A DNA stretch of 64,000 nt, taken from Acridotheres tristis (taxonomy: Eukaryota > Chordata > Aves > Passeriformes > Sturnidae). The stretch lies in NCBI GenBank assembly GCA_037013685.1, contig CM072891.1, positions 17,646,501 through 17,710,500 of the forward strand, given 5' to 3'. Made by a program: the position numbers and the translations under genes. Under the pieces are notes generated by a model, which worked only from the letters and a program-made list of their open reading frames with translations, had not been told where the DNA came from and searched no databases. Below, one piece after another: positions 50,047 through 63,500 of the stretch; position 1 is the stretch's first letter; the number at the start of each line of letters is the position of its first letter.

Positions 50047-51837
50047 ATGGAGAAAACAAGAAGATGCTTGAGAGTCTCTCCTGCTCAGGAATCTCACCTT
50101 CAGTTCATGGGACAGCATTTCACCAGCTTGGCTTTGCTAAGTATCAAGCTGACTCTGTGGAGCTGGAAAATATGTTTCAGGCTGTGTTTTGCATAGATGC
50201 TGTCAGATGTGAGGTTTCACTGCCTGGGTGTTACGTGTGTTTTTCCTGTCACAGGGCAGTCTGCCTCTGAGTCGTGTTGCTGGAAGCTCCTGGCAGAGCT
50301 AATGCAGGGGCACGGGGAAGAGAAGCTTGTCTTCAGCCTTGCTTCGTCAACCTCAGCTACAGCCCTCCCTCGTTTGGTTTAATAACAGGGTTGTATAGCA
50401 GCTTTTCCCACAGCAAAACCTCTTTTCTCCTTTTCTTTAGAATTAAAGTTGCACCAAAGAATCTGTGTTAAGGTGGACTTCTGAAACTCAAAGTTTGTCA
50501 GTCCTTCACAGTCATGCTGGAGTAATTCCTGTGCTTCCCTCTCCTTCATTTTAGTTACAGGGGAGAGTAGTTCAGCTCCCACAGCTCAAGATGTTGGAAG
50601 GACACGTCCATGCTCTGCAAATAAATTTTGTGCTTGCTTTCCCCTTTCTGTCTTCCACTTGCTCTGGCAGAGCTGTGCTCCTGATCAATGCTGGGCAAGT
50701 ATTGTTCAGGTTTGGTGGATCTCTGTTTTCTCCTTGTGCTCCATTTACGTGGAGATTAAAGAGGTTGCCTTGCAGGTGACTGGGAGTATACTACCTAAAG
50801 AAACCTACAGCTGCTCCGTGTGAAGAGCAGCCCCCAGAGATGCTGAAGTTGCAGAGCTATCAGTGCAGCTTTGTGGAATGGTTGCTTGCTGCATCCCCTT
50901 CGGCTTTCAGCAGCCTGGGACATGCCAGTTGTCCATTTCACTGGGCAGTGCAGGGGTTCTTTAAAGGGCTGGTTCATGCCACTCTGCAGATTGCTCAGCC
51001 TGGCACTGCGAGAGCTGCTGTGTGGTGGAAGGCAGATTTCTAGAATGTGCGAGATACTCCCGAGTGCTGGGGGTAGCAATCTCGGCTGGTTTGCTACCAT
51101 ACACCTCCCCGTTTGAAGTAGCAGTGGGTCTTTCTGAAGCAAGTATTCAGACTGGAGTGCTTGCTCTGATTTTCAAGGTGGATAGTGCTCTTTGTAGCTG
51201 TGGGTTTCTTAAGGTATTTGTAGAGGGACCGGTGTAGATTGTTCCCCCTAAGTGTCTGCTCGAGTGCCAGCCACGCTTGCCGGCTCCACATCCCGCCGGG
51301 TTGCTCCTGCGCGTGCCATCCCCTCTGCACTGCAGAAGAGCTAAATCGGGGTTGGAAGAGAGCTGGCAAGAAGCCTGGATGTTCCTAGAAAGATATTGAT
51401 TGCCCTGGACAGTTCGGGGTTGTTCCTTTTGTTTCCCTGGCTCTCGTCACGGGGTCGGGCTCGTTGGGGCTGCAGCTCGCTGGAGGATGGAGGAACAGTG
51501 CCGGCTTTGCGGGCTGAGGCTGGAGTGGAGCCATCCCAGCCCGCCTCTCTCAAGTGTTAAGTCTGAAGCAGACTGCCTGGTAATTCCATTAATGAGAGCC
51601 TAGTGCCAGAGAGATAAATGTAATTCCACAGTAAAGCTAACACTCGGGCTCAAACAGAGAGGATTTGCTGGTTCTCCTGGGTGCACTGCTGTGAGTAATG
51701 TACTCCAGTATTACCCACAGACGATGTTTGAAGTCTACATGTCACTGCAAAGACTGGGCAGTGATAAAGAAATCTGCTAAATCTTCACGTGAGGAAATCC
51801 TTAGCTCCAGAGCATAGCTGTCTCTTTGCAATGGATT

Positions 51838-52053
51838 TTCCAGGGAATGAAAGTTTCCTGTTTAACTCCTGACATGCAGGATGGCACCATGCTAAGCAGC
51901 CAGCTGATCCAGGAGACAGCGTGCAAGGCCTATAGCCAGAACGAGCTCTCTGCGTATAATCAATGCAGAACAGAAATTATATACCCTGTGTGTGTGACAC
52001 CAGAAAGCTTACAAGCACCTCAGAGCCAGCCACCACAATTGCAAGTAGCATAA
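51838..52053 (+). other. Open frame after a splice-acceptor-like site, function unknown
   Basis: TGGATTTTCCAG precedes a frame reading GMKVSCLTPDMQDGT..., QETACKAYSQNEL... and a Gln/Pro-rich end LQAPQSQPPQLQVA, then a stop at 52,053. Composition is more protein-like than most frames nearby, so it could be a terminal exon. I recognise no family and see no matching poly(A) signal close by. Confidence 0.15.
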
Positions 52054-54368
52054 GCTTCTCTACATTTTTGGCAATGAGGTCCATGCTTGAATTCAGATTT
52101 TATGGTCCTGGGTAGCTGTTTGCTCAGTTTGATTTCTTTTTGCAATATTTTTTTTCTGATTTCTCACTTTTCTTAGTTTGATTTGCAGTTGTATAATACC
52201 CTTGTGGCACCACCATCAAGTTTTGTGTTGAAAAGGAATGGTTAATTGGGATATTTTTAGTTCTCCTGGTGGCTTGGATCCTGGAAATGAAATGCAGGAA
52301 CCAGCACCATTCAGCTTTCTGCAGAGGAGCTTCCCGTGCTGGAGGCAGCAGCTGAGCAGTTGTGTCCAGCAGGGTGGCAGCTCACAGTGCCAGTGAGACC
52401 CAGTGCTGTGGAACCCCAAAGTTCAAGCAAACAAATCACTTGTCTCATCTTTTGGAGCTCAGTGAAGGATTTTTCTTGTCATCAGTCCAAGGTAGGGGGA
52501 AAAAAGTTCAATGAAGGAGAAGCAGGGTCTGCTGGGGATGCTCAGCCCCTTGTGTGTCCCTGTCACTCCAGCTTTGCCTGAGTGTCCATCAGTATACATC
52601 TCATCTCCTTAGTTAGGACTCAGGTCCCTGCTGGTCCTGGCAGCAGAACTAAAGCTAAAGCCAGCTTGCTCAAAGTGCTTGTTTGTTGGTGTTTCAGCAG
52701 CTTGCCAGTGCCTCCTGTCTAAGAGGTGTGGGGGAGAGTGGCTTGTTGAGCTAAGTGAGGTGCATGCTTTGCTGGTGACCTAGCAGCAGCTGGGACAGCC
52801 AGCCTAAGTCTGCAGCCTGCTCCTGCTTTTCTTGCTTCTCTTTGCAGCAGCTCTGCAGACATGCCTGCCTTCTTCATGCACATGCTGTGGGCCAGTTCAC
52901 TCTCCAGAAATCAAGATCAGAAGCAGATTGTCTTGGGTTTTTAAATCTCCTGCCTCCTCTTGCCTTCAGTTTTGCTCATTAATCAGTGAGGGTCATGCAT
53001 GGGAGAGCCACATCTGCTACTCACCACCACAGTGGCAGGATGTTGGGGAGATACAGCATCAGTCAGAGCTACTGCAGTTGCTTTTAAAAAAAAATTCTCC
53101 TATTTGCATCATAGCTGACTACAGGTGTTTTAGCTTAGTAGTGTGGTTTTCTCACCCCAAGTTAAAATTTTTGAGTGTCTCCTTTCCTTCTTTTAAAGCT
53201 CTGACACCTGATTTGAGCTAGAGTGGAGCGAGGTTGCACTTATAGTGAGTTATGTGCCTTCCCAAACATTTCAATATAGAGTAGATGAAAGAGCAAGTAG
53301 GCAAATGACCTGCATATTTAGAAATTCAGTTTCTTGAAAAAACTGTGGTGCCTTGTTTCTACAGTATCTCTCCTCCTTCCCCCTTCATTCAATTCCATGA
53401 GTCAAAAGGATCATGAGAGTGTTGATACATGGTTGGGGGGGGGATTTATGGGGAAGGATGTAATGTGTTCGTTCCTCTGGTGGTAGCAAAGGGGTCAGAA
53501 GTGTTACCTCTGCTGTTGCTGCTCCTTACAATGCTAGCCAGATAAAGTTACTGGAATTAGTTCAAAGCCTCACTATTTGCTTTGCTCCTTGACTTGCTGT
53601 ATAAGTTTCACTGGGAAACTTGTATCTGATCTGCAAGGCATTGATTTGTTTGATGGGTCTTGTAGCCGAGGTGCACGGTTGAGCCACCTTGATGCTGTCA
53701 CAGTCTAGGTGGCCTGGCACTGGATTTTTTCTTTACCAACGTATTTTTGAGCCACAGCTGCATTCCCATCAGGTTTGCTGCAGAGCTGACCAGACTGAGA
53801 GTAGCTATGGTGGGCAGACACCCACCACTTGGCTCCCGTGGATAAAGGGCTGGTACTACCATCAGTTGACCTCCCAGAGATGCTCTAAATGTCTGGAGGC
53901 TGAGCAGAGCCTGACACAGTGTCCTTCTGCCTGCCTTGAGCTTATGGTGTAAATCCCACAGCAGGCTTGGCAGGGGTGACCTGATGGCTGTGCTTTGATA
54001 CCTCTGTATGTTGAAGAGATCTGGCTGGAGTTTGCTCAGGGTCTCCCATGCTGTCAGAGAAAGATGCCATGAGGTGCAGCAGGTGGAACTTGAATTTGGA
54101 GTGAGAAGGGGGCATATGTAACATATAGCTGAGAAAACCAATAAGCTTCACAAGATCTTAACCACTGAAGGGGCTGAACTTGTTTCCAGTAACGTGTTTA
54201 AAATGTGATTAGTCACCTCTTAAAATAGGGTGCTGTAATCCTGCTTCTGTGGAAAAAATTGCACCATACATGTGTCAATACAAGGGGTGGACTCAGCTCA
54301 GCAAGTGTGTGTGTGCTTTCAGGCTTGGTCTATAAATCCCTTCCTCCATTCTGGCCCTCTACAGATGT

Positions 54369-55271
54369 GTGAGAACTCTTTCCTGCAGCGTTGCCCTCAC
54401 CATGCTTTTAACATCCGAAGGTCTGGATGGAAGTTGTTGTCATCTCGCCCTCTTATGTGCCAGCACTCAGTCTGATGGCAGGCAGAGACTCCATGGCAGC
54501 CAGAGCTTTTCCCTCCAGCAGACTGAAGGAGGGAGAAGGGTCAGGGGGACCTCTGCCCCTCTTTGGCAGTGGGCTGTTGTCAGCCTCCTGTGTGTCCAGG
54601 GAAGCAATTTGTCAAGATTTTTGTCTGGATTTTACAGGGATCTCTTCCCTTACTGCTTTCCTGCCTTAGGCGTGGATGCCAGCTGGATCTCCACTGACCT
54701 CATCCTGTGGCAGATCAGTACTTGGGAAGCTGCACATCACCTACAGCAGGGTGCTGGATCTGGCATGGGGACAGCTGAATGGACAGAGGTCCTTTCCCAG
54801 AGAGGCTGGGCAGGAAATGCATCCCTGGTCTTTAGTTCGTGGCTAAATGTCCGTACTCCACATTCTCTGACTGCTGGAAGTGGCAGCCGCTACCCTGCCA
54901 GAGCTCAGAATGAATTTAGGTGTTCTTGTTTGGTCTCAAGAAACTGCATTAAAATGAGCAAAGAGGCTGTGCACCGGAGGCTGCTTCCGCTGCAGGCATC
55001 TGCTTGCAAAGCTGTTACAGAGCGATTCCTGTGGGTGCTGCAAAGCTGCTGGGGAAAGCAGAGCTGTGGCACGGGCCAGGACACCTCTGTGGAGGTGCAG
55101 ATGAAGGGCTTTGGCTCTCTTGATTGTTTTGGCAGCTCGTCTGTACTTAGAAACAGGTGTGGGCATTGCTTCCATCTGTTATCAGTGCTCGTTGGGGTCT
55201 TGGTGAGTGCAATGAGCTGCTTTTCCCTGCAAGCTGAGGAGCCGTGCTCTGCCCCAAGTCCCTGCTGCTAG
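54369..55271 (+). other. 300-codon open frame, probably noncoding
   Basis: This is the longest open frame in the window not explained by CpG bias or a tandem repeat. It has no signal peptide, membrane segment or motif I recognise, is rich in Ser, Leu and Cys throughout, and has no repeats. TG-rich, stop-poor intronic DNA can give such frames by chance. Confidence 0.15.
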
Positions 55272-56609
55272 GAGATGGCATGCAGGCAACTGGAAGGTCC
55301 CCAGCATGAATGTTGGATGTATGACATGATGGCTCTTGTGTCCTGCCTCACATGAGCTCTGTGGTTACACCAAGCTACAGCTGACTTCTGGAGCTCTTCT
55401 CGGTAAAAATTGACCTGAATTGATCGGTTGTGGTTTGTTTATTTCTTTTTTAAACTAAGATGCATTTCTGTAGAGGTGAAAAGTTGAACTTTATTACGAA
55501 GTCTGTGATTTTCTTAAGGATGCTTTGGGATATTTTGGGGGTGTGCATGTGGTCTGCACGGTAATAGTTATCAGAAAAACTGAGAACGGGTCATTTGGAG
55601 ATGTGTAGCTGGTTAATTGATTTTAATGCCATGGAAACTCAATTTGAGTAACTTGGTGCTTTTTTCTGATGGAGAGAAAAAAAGAGCTGTATTAAGTGGA
55701 GGGGCAGCTCTGGGTATTTCTGTGAAAGGTGTGTAAAGGAGGCTCGAATGTGAGATTTTGAGCTGTACTTGTCTGTTCCTGTCTCGAGTTGGTGGTTTCA
55801 GTGTGAGCACGCAACCATCGAAGGCAAGGCTTGTGTGGGGGCCCCGGGGCAGAAGCCTGTGTGACTAATGTGTAACTGAGAAAAACAAGGCAGGATTAGC
55901 TCTGCCTCTTTCCTCTCTGTAAGGAGCCAGTGGTGGGGAGCTGTCTGACTGCTGCTGGGTTGCTTGGATGGGACTTCTGGTCAAGCTGATGGATCAGCTC
56001 CCTCCACTCCGTGCAGCTTTGTGGCATGTACTTTTTGGGTGGGCGCTGTGCCTCTTGCTGGTCTCAGAGGTGAGGTGACTGGCTGCAGTGTGAAGGCTTG
56101 TGCTGGCAGCTGCTCTCATAGGTACCCTGAGCTACACCTGTGTCTGCTGCAACCCCTCCATCCACACCCGTGCCAGAGGAGAAGCAGGGAGGGGGCAGAG
56201 GGGGCTCAGGCTTCCCAGTGCTGGTGACAGGTCAGCCTGTGGGAACCGTGCTGGGCTGTCTTGTGCTCCTCCCTCCACACTCCCGGTGCTGTTGAAGTTG
56301 GGCAAGTGTTGGGATGAAGGTCTGGCTTAGAGTTTGAGCCTGTGCTTCTACTTTTCCATCATTATTTTCCAGGGTTTCTCTGCAAGGATTTGGAAAATCC
56401 CCTCTATGGGCTGCCGTGACAGCCTTAGAAATATCCAGATGGATTTGAACTTTGGTGCTGCAAAGGGCTTTGCATATTTATTTTCAGCTTCCTGCTGTCT
56501 GCTTTGCTTAAGAGCTTTTGCTAGATCCTTTGCATATGCTTGTCCTTGCTCCTCTGCTCCTGGAAACCATTTGAGAATGCCCTTCAGCTATGACAAAACA
56601 CCCCCCCTC

Positions 56610-56634
56610 AAAAAAAAAAAAAAAAAAAGAAAAT
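56610..56634 (+). repeat. Poly-A tract
   Basis: Nineteen A, a G, then four A, preceded by a C7 run. It resembles a retroposon tail, but the upstream sequence is not recognisable as one. Confidence 0.85.
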
Positions 56635-57414
56635 CCCCAAACTTCTTGGAGGAATTTTGTTTTACCACTGTGCCTTGGTAAGCTGCAAGGCTTGCATAGC
56701 TGTGGTGTGTTGCTGTTTGGGTGCATCAGCCTAGTTTGGAGACCTCAGAGAACAAATCACCAGGCTGTTTTGGATAGGTCTTTACAAAAGTGACTGAGAA
56801 CAGTCAGGAGTGAATGGTTCTATTAAACTGATTTTACATGACTTACCCCTGTGCAAAGACAAATATATGGTGGGATGAAGCTTCATCTAGGTTTCCACAT
56901 ATATCACTGTGCCATCTTTCTGAGGTCATGCTTCTTGTCAGCTTTAGCTGATCTCAGGCAGTTCTCCTGCCAGAAATTCTTCCCCTTTATTTTCTTATTT
57001 CTGGGATGGCTTCCAGTTGGATCAAGCAAATGATGGTTGCTACCTCTAGTGTAGAAATGACTGGGATGTATAGAAGTGAGGGGTGGGAAAAGGCAGGACT
57101 GTCTGTTGTGGCAGCAGAGGGTAGTTTTGGATCAGTTGAGCTGATGAGCATGTGGGAGTGGGCATGTCTTGCTGAAGAGCAGCTGTGTAGCCCCTGGTAG
57201 AACATGTCCTGCTTCTACTCCAGTTGCCTTCCATGTAAAAGGGTGATAAGGATTGCCAAGTGCATTAATATTTCTGGGAAGCTACAGTGTTGGGAGAGTC
57301 CTTTGTGGGGCACTGCTGACTGATGGCTTTGTGCACATGCTGCCAGAGTTTGGCTTTCCAGTTAACCCAGGGGGCTTCCCTCTGGGAGGACTTTGAGCAC
57401 AGCTTTAAAATAAA

Positions 57415-57525
57415 GCTTCAAGGAGAGTATTAGATTGAATATAAGGGAGAATTTTTCTGTGATGAGGGTGGTGAGGTACTGCAACAGGTTGCCCCCAGAA
57501 GCTGTGGATGCCCCTTCTTTATAGT
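57415..57525 (+). mobile_element. Short CR1 LINE fragment, plus orientation
   Basis: Contains gatgagggtggtgaggtactg, caacaggttgccc and gctgtggatgcccc, the CR1 3' segment in order, in a diverged copy of about 110 bp. Confidence 0.75.
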
Positions 57526-60500
57526 CACCAGTATCACTCAGTCCTCTGCTGGCCGTGCTTTATAACCGTTTTATAAACTCTGCTGAATCTTTCGTTTGTT
57601 GCATTAGATGAAACAGCACTACTTCAGTCTGCAACAAGAAAGAAGTCATCTCGTCTTGGTCAAGGACAGAGAGGGTCTGCTGGGGTGGTGACACTGAGAA
57701 ATACATATTTTGATGGACAAGTTGGAGCTGCAGGAAGTGGCAGAGGAGCTTAGCTGTCATGATTGTGTCATCCATGCTCTGCATTGCCTGGAGCCTGGTC
57801 GTGTCTTGGGAAAGAGCACCTCTGGGATGAGTGACTCTGCTGGGCACTGCGAGAAGGAAGTTTGGGAACCCGGGGGGGTGCTGAGCAGTCTGATTCCCTG
57901 GCACTCTGCTGTGTTTCCAGTATATTTGTCTGCTGCAGGACAAAATGCTTTGTCTGAGAGCTGCAGTTGTTTTGGGAAGGCAAGCCAGGCCACTTTCATA
58001 TGGCTTTGATTAAATCCAGCAGCATTTAAGAAAGCTTCAGGCATTTCTTTTTGCCTTGCTTGGCAGTACTGGGAAGCGAGGACTTAGGACTTTGCCGGTG
58101 ATGTTTCTGCAGTGTTGTCTAGGAGTAGGAGTCACACTGAGAAAAAGAACTGGAGGAGGAAGGGAGAAAAGGTTGTTTGTGTGGCAGCCACGTTGATGCT
58201 CCCCATGTGCTGAGCCCTGGTGCAGGCATGGGTCAATACCCATGTGCAGATGAATCCTAAAAGCTAAAACAGCCCCCCTTCAGATTTAAGCCATGTGAGC
58301 TTGAGGTATGAATTTCCTTGCTCTCTGTACCTTTATACATAAGCTACCACTGAAGATTATTGGCCAGGTTGGATTTGTGCTGTTACTTCTGTCCTTGTAG
58401 AGCTGCTGGGCAGTATTGATTTACTGGCTTCAAAAGAACAACAGAAGACCCTCCTGCAGGTACATAACAGGAGTAAATAACTCTTGTCTTCTGGTTAATG
58501 TAGAGCAACAGGGTGATGGAAAATTTGTTTTTTGATTGAGGCTGGAGTCCAAGGTCTGTGTTGTGGTCTTGTGGCCTTCTGCATTGTTTTCATCCTTAGA
58601 AATACCTTCAGCCATTCCATAATGGGAAAGGAGAAAGGGGGAACCATGGATGGATTAGACTTTTTCTCAGTTCTTTAAATACCAGCTGGCAATGACAGGT
58701 CTCTGAATCACCTGCAGAGACTGGGGGAAAGCAAGCAAGTCTCTTTCTCAGTCCAAGGTAAACCGATGTGCTGCATGAGTGAATTTTCTCACAGTACATA
58801 ATGAGGTCCAGTTGGCAGGAAGTACATGGGACATTGTCAGGCTGATTCTGTACCTTTCTTTTGGTGCTTTGACTAGAGGCATTTTCTCACTGTTTCTTTA
58901 CCTCCCTCAGCTTCCAGATCCTCTGTATGTACAGTGTGTTTGAGGAGGGTCCCTTGTCCACCATGTTTCTTGCTATCCCTGAACAATTGCATGAACAAGA
59001 TGGGAAAAGTAAAATTATATTAGATGTGGTGACCTTTGTTTCAGTTGTATCATCAGAAAAACTCCTTGTGGCTTCTTAGAATTGTTTCCAGTAAAACGTT
59101 TCTGCTGTCTTTTCTTTGGCATTCAGCAGGCATCTCAAATGCCCGAAGTGAGGTGGTTTTGCAGCCCACAAAGTTGACTTCTGTCACAGCTCTTGCTCAG
59201 TGCTGGTTAAATGTCTTCTGTGTGACTAAGGTGCCAAAGATTTATACAGTGAAAATTTTTATTTTATTTTTTTTTAATCAGTGAAAAATAGAAAGCCTTT
59301 TTTATTATGGAACTATAATGATGAATCAATTATGATGGTGAAAAAATGGAAGCAGCCTGGCTCTGACATCATGTGGGATTTCCTCCTCTGCAAACTAGAA
59401 GAAATTGCACAGGTGCTGTGGAGCAGATCTTCAGCAGCATCTCAAGGAGCACAGCAGGGGCATTGTAGGTGATCCCTTCCATCCCATTTACCAGCCTCTT
59501 TTCTGCCCCTGCACATAGATGTTATCTGTGGTGCACTGGGTGTTGAGGAGGATTTAGTGGATGAACAGCCTTGGTTTGGGACTCATCATCTTGCCTTTTA
59601 CTTTGGTTTCCTTCTGTGATTTTTGGAGAAGTCCCCTGACAGTCTCATGCCACATGCCTCTGCTATGGTGCTAGGGCTAGATAGGAGTGCATTCAGGGCA
59701 GAGATCTAACACCCTCCTAATTATCACGAGATTGCTTTGGTATCCTTCCTTTTCGCCAGCCAGCTCTCATGAATGTCACTAATTACGATTCTCTCTAATG
59801 GTTACAGGATTTGCCAGTTCCTGTATGCCGATGGGAATCGTGTTCTGGCTCCCTGTCAGTGCTATAGGAGAAGGTGATGCTCTGAACAGGTATGTTTTTG
59901 TGTTCCTGGTGAGGGGAAGAGGGGCTGCAGGTAGCCAGGGATGAAACGTGTGCAGGGTTTTCCTGATGGGTGTGGAATGGATGCTGTGGTGCTGACTGCT
60001 CTGCAGTGAATAGTAATTTTTTCCATTAGAGGTTTTGGGAAAACACCCAGGCAGAAGATTAGGTTTGCATTTAGCCTTGCTGACAGCCCTCCGAGGAGAG
60101 GGCTGGAAAACAGTATTGCTGCAGAGCAGCTCCAGGGAGGCCATGCTCCTTGCTAAGACAGGCACTGCCTTTTCCTTCTGGGAGCACCAGCTGGGGAATC
60201 CCGGCTGCGCAGGCGGCTGCTGGGCCCTCCCGCTCAGCTGGCCTTTGGCAGCTCCCCCGTGGCGTGCATCCGCCTGCGTCCTCAGGGCGGTGGGAGGGAG
60301 CTGTTGGTATCCAACCATGAACAAATCTGCTGTTGTTTCCTTAATGTATGGCAAGAACAGCCTGTAGCAGCTTATTCCTCCCTGGATAATTACTGCTCTG
60401 CTCTGCCACTCATTGCTCTCAGGAGGAGTAGTGCCTCCCCTGCGCTGCCCTGTGCTTCCTTTTGCCTGAGTTGTTTAGTTTGTTATTGCTTTAAGGCATC

Positions 60501-63500
60501 AGTGCTCAAATGAAAAATCTAATCTGTGCTCTTTGCAACTGTTTGACATTCTGAGTGCATTGCCTAAGTCGGTTGAAGTCCCTGAGATGCCACACATGCT
60601 TTCAGTAATGCCCCTTGCTATGCCACCAGCAGGTCTGCTTGCACCTCGCTTTCAATTTCTGGATCGCTTTGAGGAGGGGAAAATACATGGCTGGGTTGCA
60701 GTCTGCTATTGTATTATCTGGAATTGTGTTCCCAGCTGATCAGAAGCGTGTGTGCCACTGGAATTGGAGTGGAATATTTTGCCATCTGTGGTTGCTTGGG
60801 GGAGGTCTGAAAAGTAGGTGGACGATCCTGCTGGGGGAGTGTTAATGGACAAGGAGAGTTGGCCTGGCACGCTGAGCTTGAACCTTCAGCTTGCCCTAGG
60901 AGCAAAAGAAGCTCCTTCAGCAAGCATCCATCCCTCATGGATCTCATCAAAATGACATTGCCTTGCATTTAGCTTGCCTGAATGGCCCATTTGATTGAAT
61001 AAGGATATAACCATAACTTGCTGCATAAAGCTTTCTTGATCCCTAAAAAAGTAAAATGGATTCGTTATGGAAAGAGACCTTTCTTGAAAACCTGGTTCAT
61101 CCAGGACTGTCTGGGTGGTGCTGCAGACGTGCTGGAGGAGTAGGAGTCAGGGTGGAGCTGTTTCCACCTAATTCTCCTGTATTTCCCTGGTTTTATCATA
61201 GTATGCAAGCAAACGAGCCATCCACTTTGGAGCTGAAAGCAGAGCTGGTTAGTTGAGCACTGCCTGTGCTACCCTTGCCAGCCTTCTCCTTATGCTTTTC
61301 TTCAATTTTCTGCTGCAAAAGGCCTCTTCTTAAAGGAAAAACCACAACAAGAAGGGGAACAGCAAAGGTAGGAGTGCCTCTCTTTGCTAGCAAGCTGTTG
61401 CAGGTGTGTCTGAGTCGGGGAAGCCAGCACTGAGTCAGTGTCCCAGACTCCTGGTGACTCAGGTGGCAAAATCCCAGGTCATTCCCTTCTCATGCCTGAA
61501 TTGCACCGAATTTCCTGTGACAAACTCTCACCTTCTGTAGTGATCATGCAGGGAGTGCTATCCTCTTGCTCCTATATGTGTTATAACCAGCTTGGTTCAC
61601 TGGGGATGCAGGCAAGTTATGGTGGTGGCACTTCCCTTTCTGCCACCACAGGTACAAAGTTGATTTATCTCAGCATCCTCAACCTTACCTCTCTCCTTCC
61701 CCCCCACCCCTTGTTTTATTGTTAAGATGGGATAAGTGACAGGAGTTGCAGTTGTCTTTTGAGCTTGAGGAGATTCTTATGCTAATCTGGAGGCTGTGTT
61801 CTCCTGGCAGATCTGCTTGCATGCATTATCCACTTCTTCATTGTACTGGAAGGAGAGCTATTTTCTGAAACATGGTTTATTTTTAGTCAAGACTTTCCCT
61901 GTCTAACTGGCAAAAGTTCAGCATTTGCAGCGGGATTTGCAGAAGAAGCAATTTTGCCAAATCCTTGGACTGGGGGAAGGGAGAGGAAATGTTATATTAG
62001 CTAGCAAAAAAGCTAAATGCTGACTTGAAAAACGGCTTAGGACACTGTTGTAAGAGCATAAGGTAATGCAAGTTGAGAACAGCATAGTGTTGCTGCAGTG
62101 GGTACCTCAGTCTGGGTTGCTTTTGCTTTTCCTTCTGACTGCTGCCACAGAGGTTAACCAGCAGTGGGAGGGAAGTGCTGCTCAGGGGCAGGTGGTCAGT
62201 GAGCCAGGGCCTGACCCTGAGCAGTGAATTAGCAAAGTCACCTTAACTGCAGCATCCCTGGGAGAAGGTCTGTCCCTGCAGTGCCTGTAGTGTCTGTCCT
62301 GCTGTACCCGTGTTTGGGGCCTCTGGAGGCTCACTGAGGGTTGAGCTTCTTGATGATATGGAATGTAGCATGCCCGTGTTTGAGTACCCTTGTCAGATAT
62401 GCTGAAATGAATAGAGTGGCACATGGGATGTCCTGGGGCAGTGCTGCAGCTGTCTTCTCTCTTTCCCAGCTGCTGCTCCAGGGACAAACTGTTTTCACAT
62501 GCCTCATTGCTATCACCAACTGCCTGACCACTCTGAGTCTAACCACTCTCACATGAGCAGCAACCTCTCAGGGGTGCAAGGATGTTTTCTTCATGGTCTT
62601 GCATCTCCTCAGACATTTCCACCACTCCTTTTACAGAGTTGTCTTTGTTACCATTAGCTGGTAGTGCTGCAAGCACCAGACATCTGAGAATGACACCAGA
62701 GAGTGGATGACTGTGTTCAAAGCCTTATTCCTCTAAAAAATGAGAGTTGATTACACATGTGGGTGTATAAATGATTTGTTTCCTGCTGCAGGTTAACTCC
62801 AGCAGTTTGCTGTATCTTTTTTTTTTCTCCCTGCCCCCCCAAGAGACAATCACACTGCAACTTTGTCATGGCTCCATTGAGAAAACAAAGAGAAATCCTT
62901 CAGTTCCAATTTTTTTCTGAATGTTTGGAAACCATAAAAAAAATCGAGGAATTTAGGTGTATTCTGCATTTGGTCCAAGTAGGTATATGTTGCCTGCAGG
63001 TAATAGACCTGCATCTTTGTGGAAGGATTGGGGATGAAACAAAATTTTAAGTGCAGTTTCAGTCATTGGGGTAGAAGCACCATGAGAATCAAGGAAGGAG
63101 CACTCAACTGCCTAGAGTAGTCATCTTCCTGAAGGAATTAATTTAATTTAACCTGATAAAAGAATTTATGCAGTGAGGGAAGTCTCTACCATTTCCTGCC
63201 AAGCTTCCTGGGAAGACTAGGAGAAAATAAGTGCTGAAATGACACTCTTCTCTCCATGGGGGAGGGGGCTTATGTCTTCCTAGGGCCTGTTACTATCTTT
63301 CTGTTAAAAACCATCTGTATTAGCTGGCAAATCAGGATTGTTTTAGCTATTCAATTTTCCCTAGTTCCCAGGCGACTTCCTAGTTGCAAACCTATTTGCA
63401 AATCCCCTGTCCATGTGGGATGCAGATGATCTCGTGTGCCCCAGTGTTGATGCAGCAGTCAGCCCCATGCCTGCCATACACCTGATGGCCTGTGGATGTA

